A stretch of DNA of 64,000 bases, taken from the NCBI GenBank assembly GCA_039105265.1, contig JAPFFF010000022.1, positions 310,001-374,000 on the forward strand. The letters are read 5' to 3'. Origin of the DNA: Tritrichomonas musculus (Eukaryota; Parabasalia; Tritrichomonadida; Tritrichomonadidae). A model generated the notes under the pieces. The model ran no database searches. It was not told the DNA's origin and saw only the letters and a program-made list of their open reading frames with translations. A program made the translations under genes and the position numbers. Every line of letters begins with the position of its first letter. Positions within the stretch are counted from its first letter, which is position 1. Shown here in pieces: positions 26,701 to 37,303 of the stretch.

Positions 26701-29700
26701 TTACTCTTTGAATACAGCTAATGTTCTTTCATCAATGATACTTGTAATGATTCCAACAGTCATGCGTTTTATTTTTGATGTTATTGCTGTCTCTCCTGAA
26801 AGAACTTTCAGCTTATTGTCTTCATTATCGATAAACACCTCATCACCGATTGAATAACATGATGAATCATTAACTTTGCAAATGTAATCGCCATGACTTG
26901 CGAATGTGATACATTTATTTTTGTCATCGATTCTCACACATATACCGACATATTCTTTCCATGTTCCTGATGTCTTTACACTACAAATACAATCAGTTGT
27001 ATCATCAGCTGTTGATGGTTTCCATTCATCACCAACATGTTTGTAAACCTTACCTGTCATATACACAGGAGAACCAACAACGAAATCACTAACAGAGTTC
27101 ATTGATGATTCAATCGGTGAGTAATGAGTGATTGTTGTGTTTGATTGAGTTCCGTAAATAGCAGCCTTGAATGTTGCTAAATAACCTCGGGACATGATGC
27201 ATCTTGAATATATTTGTTTAGCATCTAATAATTCCTGAGTAGTTGTCCAAGAATATCCACCTATCGGGAAATTATATGTCAGGGGTCTTCCTGATGCTAT
27301 ATCAACAGTGTCTTCATAATAGAATGGGAATTTGAAATTGTCAAAATACACAGTTCTTTGATGTAATACAAGAACAATGTTATGAGGATTTCCAGTTGTA
27401 TCATAGAACAATATTCTTATTTCCAAACATAGCGCATAATCACCTACTACGTATTCCAGTTTAATTACATTGCTTTCGAGTTTTAGATAATGAATTGATA
27501 TCTCCCCTCCCTCTGTAATCGGTCCGCAATCAATAGCACATTTTTTTATTAGTTGTTCTTCTGTTATGACGTTTGACTTCAGTGCAAAGTTATCATTCAC
27601 ATATTTCACCGAAGTAATCATATCATCATTCACAGGTCGGCTGCGGATTAATGTGATAGATGCATCATAAATATTGGTTAGTGTATCATCCTCAGCTCTC
27701 AATGAAACGATATGGGTATTATAATTAATATTTATTAATTCATTGCTTGTTGATTTGTAAATCATATTCAAACTTTTATATAAACTGTATTCGTATTCAA
27801 CTTCTTCATATGATGCATCATCAGCATTTCGTTTGAATTTGACGATAATATTTTTGGTTGTGAATACTCTTCTTATATCATCATCAGGAACTACACAGCC
27901 ACTTTCATTCTGTGTACATTGAATTGTGATTTGTTCTGGATTTTCATCAACAACATTTGCAGTTTTAATAAATGGTGATTCGATTTGTGCTTTAATGACG
28001 TTGATTAACCATTGAGTATTGCCACTTGAATTACACAACATAAATTCGCCACGGTCATACCATACAATAGATAATCCATTATCTAACATCATTCTATACC
28101 CTCTCATATATTTTTCATAAGGCTTGAATATCAAATCAAAATGTTGAATATTGTTAATGTAATCCTTGTTAGAACCCCAATTAACATCAAATATCACATG
28201 TATATCGGTTTCTGGTAAGTATGGTTTTACAAATATATAATCACGAACGGGATTCGGATATTCAATATTCAATTCAGTTCCGTATAATGCAGTATTCAAT
28301 GCAGATTCATTAACCAAATCAGTTGGAATTGATGGTATATCTGTTTTCAATGCATACTTATCTAATTCATAAGCTAATTCATCTTCATCAACAAACTTCT
28401 CATCAGCTTGTGCACTAGTATAATACGGTGTCAAGTCAACTGGTTCTGTTATATCCGTCTTCAATGCATAATTGTTTGACACATATCTAGCTGAATAAAT
28501 GTTTTTGTTTGTTGGTTCAACAGTTTTGGTTATTGAACATGATAATATTTCTGGTGTATCACCAGTTCCTGGATTGATTAATTCATGGCTGTGATACAAA
28601 AACCAAATACTTGAATCACTTCCTTCGATACGCATTATCTGAGAGGGTTGTTCGTCATCATCGTCATTGTACGAATAGTCTACATGAACATAATGACCCG
28701 TATAAAAACTGTTTGATGAAACAATATCCAACCCGTATTGCTCAATCAGTTCATGATATGTGTTGTAATCCAAATCAGGAATTGTATTATTGACGATTTC
28801 GAATTGAATTGTTGTTTGACCCTCAATAATCTCTGGAATCTCACTTTTCAAAGCATATTTTCCTTCTGCAACTGTTTTCGTTTCATACTTATCCAATTCA
28901 TAAGCCAATTCATCCTCATCGACGAACTTCTCATCAGCTTGTGCACTAGTATAATACGGTGTCAAATCAATTGGTTCAGGGATATCACTCTTCAATGCTA
29001 ATCTTTCTTCTGTTTCTGCTAATGTTATTGTTATTGGAAGGTATTGATATCTATCATAAATTGCTCCACTAACTTCATCCCACACTAATTCAAAATACTC
29101 ACCTTCACTTTCAAATCCTTCAGCTTCATGTTGTTTAACGTTATATTCATCATCAGCATATAATTCATTTGTCTTAAATCTGATATCAAAATGGAATATA
29201 TTACCACTATTGTCTACTTTATAACCAACCAAATGTGTTCCTTCTTTGAACGGTAAAACGTGAGATGTATCCATTCCGTTTTCTTCATATTCTTCTGGTA
29301 CTGGACCTATATTAGGAAACATATATGTCTTGATTTCAATTGTGTATTCAGTTGATACATTCAAATTATCTCTCGTGATGTAATTCTTCAAATCATCTTT
29401 TGGAACATATCGTTCGGCACAATCATCCAAAGCCGATTGAAAACCTTCATTAACTGCTATACTTGTTAAACACATTGATGCTTGAGCTGATAATGGTTTA
29501 ACATCTTCAGCCATCAATTTCTGAAACATTTCGTCTGGTAATAGTTCTTTTATGTTCAATTGTAACTCACTATTTTTGAGTACTTCTGGTATTTCACTCT
29601 TCAGTGCATATCCTTTCAGTGATTCATTTATTTTTGTCGTCAACGATTCTTCATTAATCAAGTCATCAGGTATATCAGTTGATAAAGCGTAATTGTTGAT

Positions 29701-29898
29701 AACATAATCACGCAATCCGTTAACAGCTTCATTCAATTGTTCCTCAGTGATTCCATGACCGTTTGAACCTCCTACGTTTCCGTTCGATGAATCACCTTTG
29801 ATAACATAATTATCGACATATCTTTTAATGTATTCGTTAATCAATCCGTCAATGGTATTTGTTTTTGTTATGTGCCCGCTCTGCTCAATCGTAAACAT
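26701..29898 (-). CDS. Giant modular fibre-like protein, element C
   Basis: 1065 residues, built from repeated modules separated by short motifs (ALKSDIPE, YALKTDIP, NYALKTDI) like the collar repeats of phage tail fibres. The block PVDLTPYYTSAQADEKFVDE occurs twice almost exactly. Beta-rich modules lie between, including one with DYSYNDDDDEQPSQIMRIEG. The C-terminal ~150 residues (ITHYSPIE, DFVVGSPVYMTGKVYKHV, TDCICSV, ITFASHGDYICKV) match the end of the E fibre gene. Most likely an attachment fibre or virion surface protein; no signal peptide. Confidence 0.75.
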   Translation of the reverse strand: MFTIEQSGHITKTNTIDGLINEYIKRYVDNYVIKGDSSNGNVGGSNGHGITEEQLNEAVNGLRDYVINNYALSTDIPDDLINEESLTTKINESLKGYALKSEIPEVLKNSELQLNIKELLPDEMFQKLMAEDVKPLSAQASMCLTSIAVNEGFQSALDDCAERYVPKDDLKNYITRDNLNVSTEYTIEIKTYMFPNIGPVPEEYEENGMDTSHVLPFKEGTHLVGYKVDNSGNIFHFDIRFKTNELYADDEYNVKQHEAEGFESEGEYFELVWDEVSGAIYDRYQYLPITITLAETEERLALKSDIPEPIDLTPYYTSAQADEKFVDEDELAYELDKYETKTVAEGKYALKSEIPEIIEGQTTIQFEIVNNTIPDLDYNTYHELIEQYGLDIVSSNSFYTGHYVHVDYSYNDDDDEQPSQIMRIEGSDSSIWFLYHSHELINPGTGDTPEILSCSITKTVEPTNKNIYSARYVSNNYALKTDITEPVDLTPYYTSAQADEKFVDEDELAYELDKYALKTDIPSIPTDLVNESALNTALYGTELNIEYPNPVRDYIFVKPYLPETDIHVIFDVNWGSNKDYINNIQHFDLIFKPYEKYMRGYRMMLDNGLSIVWYDRGEFMLCNSSGNTQWLINVIKAQIESPFIKTANVVDENPEQITIQCTQNESGCVVPDDDIRRVFTTKNIIVKFKRNADDASYEEVEYEYSLYKSLNMIYKSTSNELININYNTHIVSLRAEDDTLTNIYDASITLIRSRPVNDDMITSVKYVNDNFALKSNVITEEQLIKKCAIDCGPITEGGEISIHYLKLESNVIKLEYVVGDYALCLEIRILFYDTTGNPHNIVLVLHQRTVYFDNFKFPFYYEDTVDIASGRPLTYNFPIGGYSWTTTQELLDAKQIYSRCIMSRGYLATFKAAIYGTQSNTTITHYSPIESSMNSVSDFVVGSPVYMTGKVYKHVGDEWKPSTADDTTDCICSVKTSGTWKEYVGICVRIDDKNKCITFASHGDYICKVNDSSCYSIGDEVFIDNEDNKLKVLSGETAITSKIKRMTVGIITSIIDERTLAVFKE

Positions 29899-29920
29899 TC
29901 AATTTATTAGAAACTAAACA

Positions 29921-32476
29921 ATGTCAAAACAAGATAAAAATAATTCATCTGATAGCTTTGAATTAGATTTGAGTAATATTGATGATGAAACTATATTTGA
30001 TAGTGAGGTATCTAAACCTGATGATGATGAAGAACTAGAGGACCCGATAGATTATTTTAAGAAAACGTTTCTCAGTACATACAAACTAGAACACCCCAAT
30101 GATTTAATTAATTTGTTGTATCAAATACAAAACAATGAATATACAGGAAGAAGTGTCGGAAAGATTCGTGAAATGAAAGTCAAGTTTCGTCGATTTGTTT
30201 CATTGATGAACAAAATCAATGCAGGTATTAAAAGTAAAGGCAATCGATTCCTTAGTTTAAAAGAGTACACAACAGATAAAAAAAGTCTTGATACAATTAT
30301 CAATTACTTCAATATTGTTGTCAACGATGATTTAAATTATAGCTCTGATGGTTTTCGTTCATCACCCATCAAACCACCACGAAAGAGTCAAACACCACAA
30401 ACCACCAAAGGAAGAAGAAAGAGAACAAGTATACATGAACCAACACCTGACAGCAGTAAACGAAGAACACCAAGAAGAAAACGCATAACTCCGAGTGATT
30501 CTGATGAATTACTGAATACAAGTTTTTTGGAGCAAGATGATTCATTACCATCAATATCATTCAACTTCCCAGAACTAGAAGAAGAAGAAGATAACCTATC
30601 AGCCTTGTTGTTATCTCCTTATGATTTGGTAGATGATGACATTGAATTGCTCAAGCAATTAGGCTATAATCAACCATGGCTCAATGTACTACCAAGATGT
30701 TATGAAGCAGCAAAGAAACCACAAAACAAACTTGATGAACAAGCAAAGGAAAACGTTGATGCATTACATCAAACACTTGAAATTATCAGAGACAAGATGA
30801 AGAGAAACATTGATATAACCAATGAACAAAAATCAATTACAGGCTTATCATCATTCTTCAGAGTGTTTGACACAATCATTAATAAAAAACCTATCAAAGG
30901 CTCTGATGTCATACAACCAATCAAACCACCATCAATGAAACCAATCCCATTTGTGAAACCAAATGATGTTGTTAATAATTTTTCAGCATCTAAAAGAGTC
31001 ATGACAGACGCAGACGATTTTTCGCAGTCATTTGTTTTCGATAGAGAAGATGGTGATGACCTCAATCAAACATTCACTGATTACGCTCAACAAGCAAATA
31101 AACCAAAGAAGCATGGCAAGTTCATTGATGGTGATAAAGTTGAATTTAATCAAAAAATATTTAAACCTGGAAATCCATTTGCACAAAAAATAACCGATGA
31201 TGAAATCAATGCTTTAATTAAAAATGCTAAAGCAGCAACAGTAAGAGGTAAGCGTGAGGACAGAGATGCACCAACCGTTCTTGAAAACATCGATAGAGAT
31301 TTCACAAACCTTAACATTCAATCACCCGCCAAGAGTTCAACATACTATAAACAAAACTTCCTTGATTTAATCATTAATGGTAATTACAGAATCAAATACA
31401 TTCCTGCCGCCTCAACCAGAGACCAAGCAACAATATACTGTCATACACATCTTGACCAAGACGGAAAGCCAAAATATCGCTTACTTCCTACAAACGGAAT
31501 GGACCCAAATGGTGAAGCAATAACAGACCTGAACGGAGATAAGATTGATGATATTGTATTAGTTGATAAGAAAGGAGTGCCACAAATAATAAACGGTTAT
31601 AAACTTGTATTTGCTTCTCCTTATAAGAAAGTATGGAAGACTGTTGTCAAATCAGCAGAAGAAAGGAAAGCTAAACCGTTCAATGTTTGGCTCAATGAAC
31701 AATTCAATAAATCAAAGGATTCCGTAGATTGGGAGAAAGGTGAATATATTATTAATCCAAATGAAACCATCCAGAAATATACAGAATTCTATCACAATGA
31801 ACTCGGTTTGGGTAAGCCAAAAGTCAGCAAACGATTAAGTCCTTCATCATATTGGTCAAGTTATTTCGCAAAGGTTTGGAAAGTCTTCTGGCAATTATTC
31901 CCACAATTCAAACCATTAACAAGAATCATTTCGTACCTTTCAGTATCAAATGTACTGTTTTGTATATACTTTGATAACAATGTCAAGAAAGAGATTGAAA
32001 AAGGTGGTCAGCCAATGAATTACATTCAATGGTTGGCATGGAAGAAAATCAACAAATCAAAGTACAATCAAATGATTGGTAAGCGAATGACAACATTCAT
32101 CAATAATTTGTCAAAGGTCATTAACTTTGAAAGCGGTGAATTCAATCCTAATAGAAGTGCTTGGGAAGGAATGCCAATCGCTTTCATTCAATCAATGGAA
32201 TCATTGATACTATCATACTTAGTAAATGTCAGTATGAATGACAAGCAGAGACCCCAAAAACTGGCTGAAAAGACTCAATTAGCTGCTGAAATACCTACAG
32301 AAGAGATAAGAGAAAATAAAGAAGAATATAATCGAATAATCAATAACTTGATTGATAAAATCTATGGTCAGCAATGTGGATATCTCGAATATAAGGAAAA
32401 ACTAAATGCACAGAAGAAAGACCAATTAAGTAATGTAAACAGATACGATATTGATATATTTCAAGAAGAAGCATGA
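29921..32476 (+). CDS. Large virion-associated protein with DxNGDKID motif, element C
   Basis: 851 residues. The N-terminal half is acidic and low-complexity, with a basic block (KGRRKRTSIHEP, SKRRTPRRKR). The C-terminal half is conserved with 49010..50206 of E: a globular part with DLNGDKIDDIVLVDKKGVP (E: DLDGDGIDEFVV) resembling an EF-hand/dockerin or FG-GAP calcium loop, then a helical part. Divergent from the fibre gene with 22 bases between. Probably structural; no enzyme motif is visible. Confidence 0.6.
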   Translation: MSKQDKNNSSDSFELDLSNIDDETIFDSEVSKPDDDEELEDPIDYFKKTFLSTYKLEHPNDLINLLYQIQNNEYTGRSVGKIREMKVKFRRFVSLMNKINAGIKSKGNRFLSLKEYTTDKKSLDTIINYFNIVVNDDLNYSSDGFRSSPIKPPRKSQTPQTTKGRRKRTSIHEPTPDSSKRRTPRRKRITPSDSDELLNTSFLEQDDSLPSISFNFPELEEEEDNLSALLLSPYDLVDDDIELLKQLGYNQPWLNVLPRCYEAAKKPQNKLDEQAKENVDALHQTLEIIRDKMKRNIDITNEQKSITGLSSFFRVFDTIINKKPIKGSDVIQPIKPPSMKPIPFVKPNDVVNNFSASKRVMTDADDFSQSFVFDREDGDDLNQTFTDYAQQANKPKKHGKFIDGDKVEFNQKIFKPGNPFAQKITDDEINALIKNAKAATVRGKREDRDAPTVLENIDRDFTNLNIQSPAKSSTYYKQNFLDLIINGNYRIKYIPAASTRDQATIYCHTHLDQDGKPKYRLLPTNGMDPNGEAITDLNGDKIDDIVLVDKKGVPQIINGYKLVFASPYKKVWKTVVKSAEERKAKPFNVWLNEQFNKSKDSVDWEKGEYIINPNETIQKYTEFYHNELGLGKPKVSKRLSPSSYWSSYFAKVWKVFWQLFPQFKPLTRIISYLSVSNVLFCIYFDNNVKKEIEKGGQPMNYIQWLAWKKINKSKYNQMIGKRMTTFINNLSKVINFESGEFNPNRSAWEGMPIAFIQSMESLILSYLVNVSMNDKQRPQKLAEKTQLAAEIPTEEIRENKEEYNRIINNLIDKIYGQQCGYLEYKEKLNAQKKDQLSNVNRYDIDIFQEEA

Positions 32477-32529
32477 ATCAGAGAATAAAAATAAATGAAA
32501 TGATATTCATTGAATCATGTTGATTGCTT

Positions 32530-33060
32530 TTATTTTTGTTCACTCATTTTGCGTTTTGGTCTTCGATGTTTGGATGTGTTGAGTCTACGTGTTGGACTCA
32601 AATCAGCATCAAACGGAGTGATTTCAGTTTTATCAAGTGATTCATCGGTGTTTCTCAATTGATTCCAATATCTCGAATCATTCCAAATCATCGACGGTGA
32701 AGGAGGGTTTGGTTGTTGAATGAATGATGATTTGATTCTGTTGATTCGTTGTTTAGCTTTTATTGAATCAACTTGTCTTTGTTTTTCTTTGGCATATACT
32801 TCATATATTGGGTCATCTTGTAATTGCTCAAATAACTTCTCTCTTATTCGAACTCTTCTTTCGAGTGCAGGATGTTGTTTAAATGTTGGTGGCGGGCTTC
32901 TTATGTTTCTGAATTTGCGAGGAATATAATAATCACATGTCGGGGGTGGTCCTTCAGTGATGTTAACGAATTTTGGTGTGTTTGGATAGTATTCAGGTGG
33001 TTTATATGATGAAGGACCAAAAAAAGCATCAAACACTGGAGGCGAATGATTGTTATTCAT
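32530..33060 (-). CDS. Pro-rich basic unknown protein, element C
   Basis: 176 residues. The N-terminus is Pro/Tyr-rich (PPEYYPNTPKF, EGPPPTCDYYIP), then a charged helix (KEKQRQVDSIKAKQRINRIKS), and the tail is basic (RRLNTSKHRRPKRKMSEQK). First of a minus-strand series with the small gene and integrase. No homologue is seen here. The basic tail suggests nucleic-acid binding. Confidence 0.5.
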   Translation of the reverse strand: MNNNHSPPVFDAFFGPSSYKPPEYYPNTPKFVNITEGPPPTCDYYIPRKFRNIRSPPPTFKQHPALERRVRIREKLFEQLQDDPIYEVYAKEKQRQVDSIKAKQRINRIKSSFIQQPNPPSPSMIWNDSRYWNQLRNTDESLDKTEITPFDADLSPTRRLNTSKHRRPKRKMSEQK

Positions 33061-33067
33061 TTTGAAT

Positions 33068-33418
33068 TCAATAAATTAATAAGCAACTGAATATAAATGA
33101 TTCAGGTTCAATAACGTTTCCTTTCATGTCTGTGAACCATAAATGATATTCTTTTTTTGTGTTGTTCAGACACTCATATTTCCTGTATTTCGTTTGTCTT
33201 CTGTTGGCAAGCATTATGAAATGGTCGCAGAAAGGCATGAATTCAACGATATCTGAATGAACCATCAAATCACCAACAATATGTTGATTGACAACAGCCC
33301 CACAATACTGAACAACAATGTACTTCTTGTTGCGACTATAAACGAAATCATCAGGAAGATTAAAATCTTTTGATTGTGTGTGATAGTATCGTTTTGTGAT
33401 TGGTTGTTTAGCTTTCAT
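33068..33418 (-). CDS. Small beta-rich unknown protein, element C
   Basis: 117 residues from the ATG at 33416-33418. It overlaps the integrase end by 11 bases, which supports translation of both. The start KRYYHTQSKDFNLPDDFVY followed by beta strands is loosely similar to the D protein at 44869..45216 (TNYYIHSADF, then FFFSPS). Function unknown. Confidence 0.5.
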   Translation of the reverse strand: MKAKQPITKRYYHTQSKDFNLPDDFVYSRNKKYIVVQYCGAVVNQHIVGDLMVHSDIVEFMPFCDHFIMLANRRQTKYRKYECLNNTKKEYHLWFTDMKGNVIEPESFIFSCLLIY

Positions 33419-34496
33419 TTTGCGTTTTATAAGCCAAAAAGAATACTTTATAATCATCATTCAAATCATCTATTGATGAACAAACATATTTTGTGTACAT
33501 GATTGGAACTGTTATTATTGTTTTGTTCTTCTGTGTTTTGGTAGTTTGACGTAAAGGATTTAATAGTTTACATTTAACGTTTCCAGACTCATAGCAAATG
33601 AATTCAGCGAGTTCATTGAACACTCTTCTTCGCTTTTCATGTTTCTTTTCTGTTTTTCCGTAATCGGTGTGAATGAGTATTATATTTTTTGGTTTGTATG
33701 ACAGAAGACCTTTAAATCTTTGTTTTTGTTGAATCTCTTTCAATTGCATTGATTTCGCTCTTATGTATTGCCATTCAAGGTCACGGTCGTCTTGCATCTG
33801 TTGAGGTGTTAGATAAATGTATTTTGATTGTCGTTTGTCAAGGTATTCATCAGTTTCTTCGTCAAATGATGTGTATAAAGGATTCAATAAACGAAGAGAT
33901 GAATGAGGAGTGTTATTGTACCATTCAACCATTTGTTGCATCAATACATTGTTTGTCATTCGTTGTTGTGATTGACCGAAAGCATTTCGTAATGTTCTGA
34001 TTACTGCATCAACACATTTATGTGCATTCGTGAAAGGTGAATCATCAATGATTAACTTTATTTTGTTTTGTGCTTTGAATTTAATTGTGTGTTTGTCTAA
34101 TTGATATCTTTGCTCTTCACCGTTGCAATAACTTTTGAATGCATTTGATATGAAAGCCTTTTCACCATCACATTTAATTGTTTCGATTCTGATATTCCTT
34201 TTATTGACTAGTTTATCAATTACTTTGATTACATACAACTCAGATTTGTAATCAATTGGTTCAACAATTAAGTATTTGGTGTTTACATTGATTAGGACGA
34301 GATAAGCTTTGTTTAATGCAAACATTATATCGATTTCGTACGCATACGGTTCAAATGAAAAATCGGGTTTTGATAGTTTCTTTACTGTTTTCAATTGGTA
34401 ATCCTTAATATAGGGCTCTGTTTTAATGTTTGTGTCTTTGATGTACTTGTATTTAGATTTGAAAGGATAGTTGATTGATTCCTTGTATTCATTCAT
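33408..34496 (-). CDS. rve-family integrase, element C
   Basis: About 362 residues from the ATG at 34494-34496. The core begins at EIDIMFALNKAYLVLINVN, followed by the acidic block KCDGEKAF, the helix VDAVIRTLRNAFG and YNNTPHSSLR. The C-terminal part is basic and Lys/Thr-rich. It would have made the CACGTG duplication around C. It is only distantly similar to the A and B integrases and closer to the E integrase. A TTTATTTTTGTGATTCAA stretch precedes the start. Confidence 0.85.
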   Translation of the reverse strand: MNEYKESINYPFKSKYKYIKDTNIKTEPYIKDYQLKTVKKLSKPDFSFEPYAYEIDIMFALNKAYLVLINVNTKYLIVEPIDYKSELYVIKVIDKLVNKRNIRIETIKCDGEKAFISNAFKSYCNGEEQRYQLDKHTIKFKAQNKIKLIIDDSPFTNAHKCVDAVIRTLRNAFGQSQQRMTNNVLMQQMVEWYNNTPHSSLRLLNPLYTSFDEETDEYLDKRQSKYIYLTPQQMQDDRDLEWQYIRAKSMQLKEIQQKQRFKGLLSYKPKNIILIHTDYGKTEKKHEKRRRVFNELAEFICYESGNVKCKLLNPLRQTTKTQKNKTIITVPIMYTKYVCSSIDDLNDDYKVFFLAYKTQNES

Positions 34497-34554
34497 TTGA
34501 ATCACAAAAATAAAGATATTATTTAATGATGATTATTTAATGAAATCAATTCAT

Positions 34555-36498
34555 TTATTCATTTGCTTGCGAACCTTCTGGAGTTTCATCGTCATGATAT
34601 TCTAAACCGTCAAGAGATAGTTTAAAGTAAGAGTCCCTAGTTATCCAAAGTTGAGTAGGTGGAGGTCTGGCAATGGTTCCGTCTGGTTCAACAACATTGA
34701 AATATGTGTCATCATTTCCTGTATAGATAGGCATTCCATTGACTTGTATTTGCACGTTTCCAAATCCCCCATCAAGTCCGTCGAATGTATATCCTGCACT
34801 TGCTCGTTCAGTTTGAATGTTGAATACAAATGATGTTGCATCACTGATTGTGTTGTTGTATCTCTTACCGTTCGCGTCATTCTTTGGCATTGTCATTGAG
34901 TCTTCAAATTCCTTTGTGCATGAAAGAGTGATTGCGTCTAAATCACCAGCCGTTAATTGATTTTCAAAGAATCGTGCACCAATAGTTGAAACGTTTTCGT
35001 CTGGAAAGTTCTTGCCACCGATATTTAAGAAACAATTTTGATAAACTGGATTTTCAAAGACTGTTAAATCATTATGATGCTTTGGAAACATGATTGATAA
35101 ATTAGTTGCATTGATTAATGGAATATTCAATGTTGACTTGATTCCGTTAGCTGCTGGTGCTATTGGGAAAGCATGATAATCAACTTTCTGTGAAGGAATG
35201 ATTAAACCTTGTCTTAAAATGTCTTCAATTCCTTGTCTTGTAGCTTCACAAACTCCAAAGCCTTGCATATTAGATTTACAAGCCATGATTGTCATTCGAT
35301 TAACAGTTAATGTCGCTGTTTGTTTTGAATAATGAGCGCTCATCAACTTGTTGGCTTCAGTTTTAGATACAAAGTTAACGTAAACATGACCTGCATGTGA
35401 TGGTTGAGGTAATTTACCATGTTCTTTGGTATAATGGGCTTGACAAATTGCTTTATTATCATCAGTCTTTTCAATTCCAAGTTCAGTAAATTCATCATCA
35501 GTAAAGCTAAATATTAATGAACAATTTTCAATCAGTTCATCGAAATCACCTCCAGATGCAGATACGTATTGTTCTCTAACTTCATACTTCAATTGATATT
35601 TCGTTGGTGTTGGTTCAGGTGATGGTGGGTCTGGATTGTCTCCAGGTCCTGGAATCACAGCTTGATTACCGATTTGTGTGAATTGATGTTTGAGGTGTCC
35701 TCGTGCTTTGATTTCCTTTAGTCTGTTTAATTCTTCCATCGATATTGAATCATTGTCTTCAAGAAATACTTTTGCTTCAGCAACTGTGTAAGGGTCTAAT
35801 ACTGCCCAAACAAGACCAGCGGGACTAACTTGAAAACGAATTGATAAATCACCAACGATTCCGTTAGGGAATAAATCAAATGCTTGTAATGCGAGCAAAT
35901 CATCAAAAGGAACATTCAAATCAAATTCAACTTCACTTCTTCCTGTGTTCTTAAATGAATTCAAGTTGACATAAGCTCCTGCATGTGTCTGTGAATAGTT
36001 GCTAATGTTTTCCCACAATGAATGAACGAATCTGCGGCGTTTCTTCTCGGCTTCTGGTTTAACTGAAGAATACAAGAAGCCTTCACGAATGCATTCATTC
36101 TGTTGGTATCCGACATTGACATTATTATGAAGAATCTCTAACCTGTCAAACAACTGGTTTGATGATTTGAAACCGACAAACAGTTTGTACAAGTTGTTGG
36201 GGTCATTGATTTCATTTAATTTACTCATATCTGTATTCAATGATAAATCTAATTTAACATGAAATGTTAAGAAACCTTTATCAATATCACTTACGAAGTG
36301 GTCAGGATGTGTTAAACTGATTTGCGAATATTGACCAGCTGTAAACGGAGCTGGTTGGTCATGACAGTCAACAGTTCTAAATGAAAATGAACGTGTACCG
36401 TCATTGACATTAATCATGTTTCTCATCTCTTCAAATGCATGAAGAACGTTTCCTGTTTCAGTGCGAAGATTATGAGCTCTCTCGTTTCTATATAACAT
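34555..36498 (-). CDS. Major capsid protein (double-jelly-roll type), element C
   Basis: 647 residues, homologous to 45591..47177 of E along its length: RSFSFRTVDCHDQPAPFTAG/TFGWFTEDVDDKDAPMPIG, YQQNECIREGFLYSSVKP/YQQDELIRESFAYNSIKP, LAFQAW/LLALQAFDLFPN, NTISDATSF, SAGYTFDG. A Pro-rich surface loop (PGPGDNPDPPSPEPTP) lies in the middle. Length, beta character and neighbours fit the Polinton MCP. Convergently unrelated in sequence to the A/B capsid gene. Confidence 0.78.
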   Translation of the reverse strand: MLYRNERAHNLRTETGNVLHAFEEMRNMINVNDGTRSFSFRTVDCHDQPAPFTAGQYSQISLTHPDHFVSDIDKGFLTFHVKLDLSLNTDMSKLNEINDPNNLYKLFVGFKSSNQLFDRLEILHNNVNVGYQQNECIREGFLYSSVKPEAEKKRRRFVHSLWENISNYSQTHAGAYVNLNSFKNTGRSEVEFDLNVPFDDLLALQAFDLFPNGIVGDLSIRFQVSPAGLVWAVLDPYTVAEAKVFLEDNDSISMEELNRLKEIKARGHLKHQFTQIGNQAVIPGPGDNPDPPSPEPTPTKYQLKYEVREQYVSASGGDFDELIENCSLIFSFTDDEFTELGIEKTDDNKAICQAHYTKEHGKLPQPSHAGHVYVNFVSKTEANKLMSAHYSKQTATLTVNRMTIMACKSNMQGFGVCEATRQGIEDILRQGLIIPSQKVDYHAFPIAPAANGIKSTLNIPLINATNLSIMFPKHHNDLTVFENPVYQNCFLNIGGKNFPDENVSTIGARFFENQLTAGDLDAITLSCTKEFEDSMTMPKNDANGKRYNNTISDATSFVFNIQTERASAGYTFDGLDGGFGNVQIQVNGMPIYTGNDDTYFNVVEPDGTIARPPPTQLWITRDSYFKLSLDGLEYHDDETPEGSQANE

Positions 36499-36547
36499 TT
36501 ATGATTGAATAAAAAGGAAATAAATCACTTTTATCATCAATTAAATT

Positions 36548-36802
36548 ATGGGTGTCGGTATATTCAACAAAATCAAGAACGCATTTAAATCAATTGGCGG
36601 TAAAGTTAAATCATTCGCTCAGAAAGCAGTTAAAGCAATTCCAAAAGTTGTTGATGTTGGAAAGCAAATCATGGACAGAGTTAAACCAATTACACAATTC
36701 ATTCCTGGTGTTGGTCAAGTAGTTGACGCAATTGATACAGGATTAAATGCTGTCGACAAAGTAGGTAAATTTGGTAAATCAATACTGAATGAAGTTAAAT
36801 GA
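36548..36802 (+). CDS. Small basic amphipathic virion protein (pX/pVI-like), element C
   Basis: 84 residues: basic amphipathic helices (FNKIKNAFKSIGGKVKSFAQ, KAVKAIPKVVDVGKQI) and a Gly/Val-rich segment FIPGVGQVVDAIDTG. Homologous in layout to 47234..47581 of E and divergent from MCP in both. Such peptides in adenovirus-like capsids bind DNA or disrupt membranes on entry; that role is inference here. Confidence 0.65.
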   Translation: MGVGIFNKIKNAFKSIGGKVKSFAQKAVKAIPKVVDVGKQIMDRVKPITQFIPGVGQVVDAIDTGLNAVDKVGKFGKSILNEVK

Positions 36803-36838
36803 AAAACAATGAAAAATAATGATTTAAATTGAATATAA

Positions 36839-37291
36839 ATGAATGATAACATCAATGAACTTAAAGTAATAAACGAAAACATTAATGAATCAAAAGTGTT
36901 TAAATCAGTTGAAGAGTTCAATTTGTTCTATCAAAAGAATATCGAGCAAATGAAATCACAAACGACTAACTATTTGAACAAGATTTATAAAATCATCACT
37001 AATGACGGTAATGAATACAAAATCACTAAACGTAATTGTACAGACGGTAAACGATGTGGTGGCGACATTTATTTGAAGAAAGTTGGGAACACAATCACTA
37101 AAACACTTGAAAACGACAACATCAAGGCTGATATATCATTGATAAAGGAATCATTGAATGAATTCACTGAACAAATCAATCAATTGAACAACAAAAATAA
37201 AATACTTGAAGAACATATCAATAAGCTTTCAAATGTTGTTGACCAACAATCAAAAGTCATTAATGAATACATACTCAGCCAAGCTTCGTAG
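36839..37291 (+). CDS. Coiled-coil protein, element C
   Basis: 150 residues, homologous to 47637..48023 of E (EEFNLFYQKN/DEFNLWYAKN near the start, a middle with NKIYKI.../NKMYYIEG, then a C-terminal coiled coil of repeated Asn/Leu/Ile heptads). Follows the amphipathic protein on the same strand in both elements, so the pair is a conserved cassette. Possible fibre base or scaffold. Confidence 0.65.
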   Translation: MNDNINELKVINENINESKVFKSVEEFNLFYQKNIEQMKSQTTNYLNKIYKIITNDGNEYKITKRNCTDGKRCGGDIYLKKVGNTITKTLENDNIKADISLIKESLNEFTEQINQLNNKNKILEEHINKLSNVVDQQSKVINEYILSQAS

Positions 37292-37303
37292 GTCTCCGCC
37301 TTT

